Source: Hedera helix
Lineage: Eukaryota > Streptophyta > Magnoliopsida > Apiales > Araliaceae
NCBI GenBank assembly: GCA_947179155.2
Contig: OX359275.1
Coordinates: 34,789,808 to 34,853,807 of the forward strand
Direction of reading: 5' to 3'
DNA: 64,000 nucleotides
Made by a program: the position numbers and the translations under genes. The notes beneath the pieces are model-generated. The model was not told the origin of the DNA, made no database searches, and worked only from the letters and a program-made list of their open reading frames with translations. This document shows positions 59,469 to 64,000 of the stretch, piece after piece (the stretch's first letter is position 1; each line of letters starts with the position of its first letter).

Positions 59469-60560
59469 CTTTTGATGTTTAAACTTCCATGACACAGTCC
59501 ACTAGCAAAAGTAATCATATAACCTGAAGTAGATTTTCAGGTATTGAGATCTCCAGCTATATCTGCATCTGTGTAACTAAATAACTCTATTTTTTCATTT
59601 CGAAATAAAGTCTCAAATCAGAAGTGCCCCGAAGATACCGCTAATTTCATTTAACTTTATTCCAATGTTTTCCCCCTGATTTGACAAATAACGGCTGGCA
59701 ACATTAACTGAAAATGCCAAGTCTGACCGTGTACACACCATGACATACATTAAACTTCCTACAGCTGAGGCATATGAAACTTTTGCCATATCTCTCTTCT
59801 CTTCATCAGTTGAAGGACATTGTGTTGTGCTCAACTTAAAATGGGAAGCAATGGGAGTGCTAACCACTTTAGCCTTATCCATGTAACATTTTTGAAGTAC
59901 ATTCTCAATGTACTTCTCTTGCAACAAAAATAATTACTTAGCATCCTTATCCCGCGTGATTTTTATGCCAAGTTTTTGTTTTGTTGGACCCAAGTCTTTC
60001 ATCGCTAAACACTTGTTCAACTGTTTTTTCAACCACTCAATCGACGAAGAATTCCTGCTAATAATCAACATGTCATCAACATAAAGCAAAAGGATAATAA
60101 AATCATCATCAATTTTTATTTTTTTTGCACAAATACAAAATTATCTGAAGAAATTTTCTTGTGGTCATGCTTTCCCATTACTAACATAAACTTCTAGTAC
60201 CACTACCTCGATACTTGTTTTAAGCCATAAAGACTTTTTTTCAATTTACACACATAATCTTCTTTTCCTTTCACTTTGAAGCCCTCTGGCTGTTCTATAT
60301 ATAAATTTCTTCCTGTAAATTACCATGTAGGAAGGCGATATTCAAATTCATCTACTCAACCTCTAAATCAAGTTTAGTGGTTATGTCAAGTATCACTCGA
60401 ATGGATGTCATTTTCACAACAAGAACAAAAATCTCATCGAAGTGAACACCCTTTTTCTGTGTAAATCTCTTCACAACTAATCTAGCCTATATCGTGGACA
60501 TGCGGTGTGTTTTTCTTGCTTTACCCTATAAACCCACCGATTTTTCGAGGCCCTTTTATC
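59469..60560 (-). pseudogene. Copia reverse transcriptase and RNase H, N-terminal part
   Basis: From right to left: EQPEGFKVKGKEDYVCKLKK, SLYGLKQ, the active-site box YVDDMLI (about 60083-60063), then EWLKKQLNKCLAMKDLG. The 59927-59613 frame follows with EKYIENVLQKCYMDKAKVVS and SYASAVGSLMYVMVCTRSDL, and finally SGYMITFASGLCHGSLNIK and KCVALSTTE. Stops and shifts separate these pieces. Confidence 0.8.
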
Positions 60561-60897
60561 CTTAGGTAGTTTCACTAACTCAAATGTATGATTCTCATGT
60601 AATGAATGCATCTTATCTTACATGACATCAACCTACTCTTCTTTATGTTCATCTTTCATAGCTTCCTTATAACTTTTTGGTTCTTCTGTATCTATCAACA
60701 ATGTATATTCATTAGAAGAATAACATTTAGAAGCTTTTCGGTCTCGAATAGACCTCCGAACATTAGTATGTGGGTTTTCTAACAAGTGTGGAAATTGGGA
60801 GAATCATTATGTATTTCTTCTTGTGTAGGAACATCTGCCTCATTTAAATACACGTTCTCATCCCGAATTTCTTTCGCAGACTTAGAAAAATCGGAAG

Positions 60898-61137
60898 TCA
60901 AAGGAATAGGATCTCTAAGTCAACTAGATCATCAAGGTTATTCAGTACCATCTTCTCGGACATGTCAATATCTTTTATAGTATGGTTTTCAATGAAAATA
61001 ACATCTCGACTTTGAACTATTTTATTCTGAATCGTATTATACAGTTTGTAACCAAATTCATCTTGATCATACCCAATAAATACACACTGTCGAGTCTTCG
61101 GATTAACCTTTGATCTCTTATTTTTAGGAATATGCAC
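60898..61137 (-). pseudogene. Copia region between integrase and reverse transcriptase
   Basis: Reads KVNPKTRQCVFIGYDQDEFG and YKLYNTIQNKIVQSRDVIFI, the conserved segment after the integrase core (C-x-F-x-GY…R-R-DV-F). Confidence 0.8.
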
Positions 61138-61302
61138 AAATGCCTTACATCAAAAGGCACGTAAAGAATCATAAGAAACAACTTCACCTGTCCAAACTTT
61201 GTTCAGTACATTAAACTTCAACGATACACATAGTGTCAAATTTAATAAGTACGCAGGTGTACTTAATGCTTCACCCCAAAAAGAACTCTGTAATTTTACT
61301 TG

Positions 61303-61791
61303 TTAAAGCAAACTTCTAACTCTTTCAACTAAGGTCTTGTTCATTCTCTCAGTCAAATTGTTCAACTGAAGAGTCTTTGAAGGTGTCTTTTGATGCCGAA
61401 TACCTTGCTTTTTGCAATACTCGTCAAAAGGGCCCATGTACTCACCTCCATTATCTATTCGGATACACTTCACATTTTTACCCGTTTGTCTCTCAACTGA
61501 TGGCTGAAGTTGCTTAAATACATCAATTACTTGATTTTTGGTCTTTAAAGTGTATTCCCATATCTTCCTCGAATGATCATTAATGAATGTCACAAAGTAA
61601 AGAGAACCACCAAGTATTTTTACTTTCATACCACATACATCGAAATGTACCAAATCAAGTCTATCTTGCTTTCGTGATGAAGAACTCGTGAATGAAACTA
61701 TGTTCTGCTTTTTAACCAAGCAATCACTGTATTTTTTTAACTGTGTACATTTCAAGCTAGATAGATTGTTATTCTTGGCCAATAACTTCAA
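61303..61791 (-). pseudogene. Copia integrase core
   Basis: Carries the catalytic DDE set: HFDVCG, CIRIDNGGEYMG and NLTERMNKTLVERVRSLL. The usual zinc-binding HHCC part upstream is only partly readable (CTQLKKYSDCLVKKQ). Residue changes such as VCG for VCGP and NLTER for N-VAER show decay. Confidence 0.85.
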
Positions 61792-62216
61792 TCCCTTTTC
61801 ACTTATGTGACCAAGTCTCCTATGTCATAACTCTGCTTGACTATCATTCTTTAGTGCATTAGCAATATCTGTAGAGAGCTTTGCCTGCAACGTGTACAAT
61901 GTTGAACATTTCTTACCTTTAGTAAGTTTCCATTGTCCATCACTAAAGACGTTTCAAAATCCATCATCATCAAGTTTACTAGCATAAATCAAATTCAACC
62001 GAATATTAGGAACATGCCTAAATTTTTTTAGAACTAACCTTTTACCGTTGTTAGTCTTCAAACACACATCCCCAATGAATTGATACGCCACTATCAATGA
62101 CTCAACTCATCTTATGAATAGAAAAATTAAGAACATTTTCATCACACATAATGAGAAAATCATTAAAAACAATAGAAACTCGATTATCATCCCTATTATC
62201 ATCATTATTTTTTTCT

Positions 62217-62978
62217 TTACCATTTCCCATATTGTTCTCTCTTGAACTGGCGACAAAATTTTTTGATATGCCCTTTCTCATGACAATGAAAACATTCAAC
62301 ATTTGCAAATATGTTAAATTTACTTCGGTTCTTACCTCTATTCATCGGATGTTTACTTTTGTTCCTCTTCTTTCTCTCGATTACGAATATATCTGATTGT
62401 GAAGATTTACCTTGCGACTTTCTTCGAACCTCTTCATTCACAACACTGCTTTTAGCCAAATCCATAGTAATTTTACCATCTGGCACGGAGTTAGACAACC
62501 ACGTTTGAAATGTCTCCCACGAATCCGGTAATATACCAAGCAGCCATAATCCCTTTATTTCATCATCAAACTTGATACCCATTACAGCTAATTGATTAAT
62601 AATTCCCTGAAAGGAATTTAAATGACCAGTCAAATGTTTTTCGTCATGATACCTCAATACCATCATCTGCTTATTCAGAATTAATTTATTTTTCCTCGTT
62701 TTTCGAGCATACAACTGTTCGAGCTTACTCCACAAACTGCGTGCATGAGTTTCTCCACTAATATGATTCAAAAAATTATCATCAACTCATTGCCTAATGT
62801 AACCACACACTTGACGATGTAGCTTTTTTCACTCGTCATCAGTCTTTTTCTCAAGCTTCACATCGAAAAACACAAGCAACTAATAATCTTTCACATAAAG
62901 GAGGTCCTCCGCTTTCCCTTTCCAAATATGATAATTTGAACCATTCAAAGTCACCATCATACTTGTATTAATTTCCAT
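62217..62978 (-). pseudogene. Copia gag with CCHC zinc knuckle
   Basis: Starts MEINTSMMVTLNGSNYHIWK (ATG at 62978), broken by three early stops, then continues GETHARSLWSKLEQLYARKT, HLNSFQGIINQLAVMGIKF, LPDSWETFQTWLSNSVPDGK and the zinc knuckle CFHCHEKGHIKKFC. This is the UBN2-type gag of plant copia elements. Confidence 0.85.
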
Positions 62979-63029
62979 CGTTTAACACAAGGAAAACAAT
63001 TTAATAACCACCACAGCTCTGATGCCACT

Positions 63030-63700
63030 TGTTGGAAAAAAAAAAACAAACCAAACAACACTAACACACATCAGAACAATATAATTCTCTCCTCTTGTGT
63101 AAACTCAATAAGAAAAATAATTCAAATAGTTAATAATTGAGAACAAGCACACATAAAAATATAAACAAATTTTTACGTGAAAAACTCCATTGATCTGAGA
63201 AGTAAAAATCACGGGACCGTAATCCACTAAATCTTTCACTATCAATAATAACGGGCAATACAATGTTCTCTCTAGCAACAATTAGAGGCATAAACCAGCA
63301 ACAACCATCAAGAATAACATATTCTTGACATACATATTCAATAAGAAGAATAACAAGAGAAAACTTTAAAACTCCACCAACTCTCTCAAAAAATGTATCA
63401 ATAATGTGCAGCAAAACCTGATACTAGGAGACTTCGATGCTCAATCCCACCGTTCAGATTGAAAACTAACAAATTACGGCGTCACCCACAAAAATCAGGC
63501 TGATCAGATCACGAATGACCTTCCGATCGCTGAGTTGAAAAATAATGCACTATATCTTGTGAGAATCAATTTTTCATTTTTCTCTTTTTCGTTTTGTTAC
63601 TAATTAATTTCTTCTATTTTTTGAAACTTATGCTATATCATCTATATGAGTCAATAGACTACTAACTGGGCCTACCTATATAAGAGAAAATAACCTAACA
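63030..63700 (-). mobile_element. Copia 5' LTR, 671 bp
   Basis: On the minus strand it begins TGTTAGGTTATTTTCTC at 63700 and ends CCAACA at 63030. The primer site TGGCATCAGAGC (63027-63016), matching initiator tRNA-Met, follows two bases on. Confidence 0.88.
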
Positions 63701-64000
63701 AGAGTGATGGCGAGTAGTTGGTTTGCGGGTTAGAGTGAGAATAGTTGGTTTGGGATTGAGATCCGATCCGGTAGCAATTTTCTTACAAGATGCTTTAGAC
63801 TTGGATCCGACCAATAACTATTGTGCTCAAGTACTAAAATGTGAAACTTTTGTATAGTACAAATATATATAATTGTTAAATTAAATTGAACGAATTCAAA
63901 ATTGTCAAATAAAATGGGAGGAAAGGAGTACATAGGAATAATGTCGATACAATCGTTAAACGTAACCACGGTCAATGGGTATGGCAGTATGCACTAGGGA
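63701..64000. other. Right flank, nothing recognised
   Basis: The last 300 bases show no gene or repeat that I can identify. AGAGT next to the LTR should be the target duplication, but no partner exists on the left. Confidence 0.4.

Larger units (their letters stand above)
55949..63029 (-). mobile_element. Decayed Ty1/copia retrotransposon, internal region
   Basis: The order of domains on the minus strand is gag, integrase, reverse transcriptase, RNase H, which is the copia order. Without the nested 3.1 kb insertion the whole element is about 5.3 kb, a usual size. Frames are broken by stops and shifts throughout, so it cannot move by itself. The LTR pair differs at many positions, pointing to an old insertion. 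Confidence 0.9.

Noticed and set aside
59264..59518. 84-codon minus-strand frame at the end of the nested LTR
   Set aside because: It runs across the LTR terminus into copia RNase H; only the copia part is real.

Overview
The window is nuclear DNA of a flowering plant, most likely a eudicot. It is AT-rich, the genes have short GT-AG introns, and every recognisable gene belongs to a plant or general eukaryotic family. There are no bacterial operons, no CRISPR array and no rRNA. The species cannot be named from the sequence.

Four host genes can be read exon by exon. (1) ARP2 (minus, 7775 to 1720) encodes the actin-related subunit of the ARP2/3 complex; about 263 of roughly 390 residues are visible, and its left side runs into repeats. 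(2) RPL7A (plus, 10508-12821) is a complete seven-exon gene for the 60S protein eL8. (3) A class I TCP transcription factor (minus, 26653-25841) is intronless, with a displaced upstream ATG that opens an overlapping uORF. (4) LAZY1 (plus, 49035-51391) is a complete five-exon gravitropism gene ending in the LVLEL motif. Broken gene pieces also occur: an ACT-repeat (ACR) pseudogene at 17.8-19.0 kb, a VQ-motif gene fragment carried inside a TIR element at 8.0-9.0 kb, a Ulp1 protease tail at 0.4 kb, and exon-like pieces of an unidentified minus-strand gene at 52.6-55.2 kb.

Layout: 0-1.6 kb hairpin repeat array with the Ulp1 tail; 1.7-7.8 kb ARP2 with a 1.3 kb TIR element in one intron; 8.0-9.9 kb two TIR elements; 10.2-12.8 kb RPL7A; 13.3-14.0 kb three local tandem duplications; 17-22.6 kb MITEs, the ACR pseudogene, a LINE RNase H remnant and a solo LTR; 25.8-26.8 kb TCP; 29.0-30.3 kb a giant palindromic hairpin element; 34.1-34.9 kb a solo LTR and a second hairpin element; 36-48 kb gene-poor DNA with several MITE families; 49.0-51.4 kb LAZY1; 51.8-54.3 kb two solo LTRs; 55.2-63.7 kb a decayed Ty1/copia element on the minus strand, holding a nested 3.1 kb solo LTR.

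The most unusual pattern is a set of elements that begin and end in (TA)n microsatellites. Most of them are built of, or contain, palindromic cores. Core sequences differ completely between elements, while the architecture and, in several, the end motif (…GATCCATAA…) recur. The ancestral insertion history can be read from target-site duplications at five LTR insertions and one hAT MITE.
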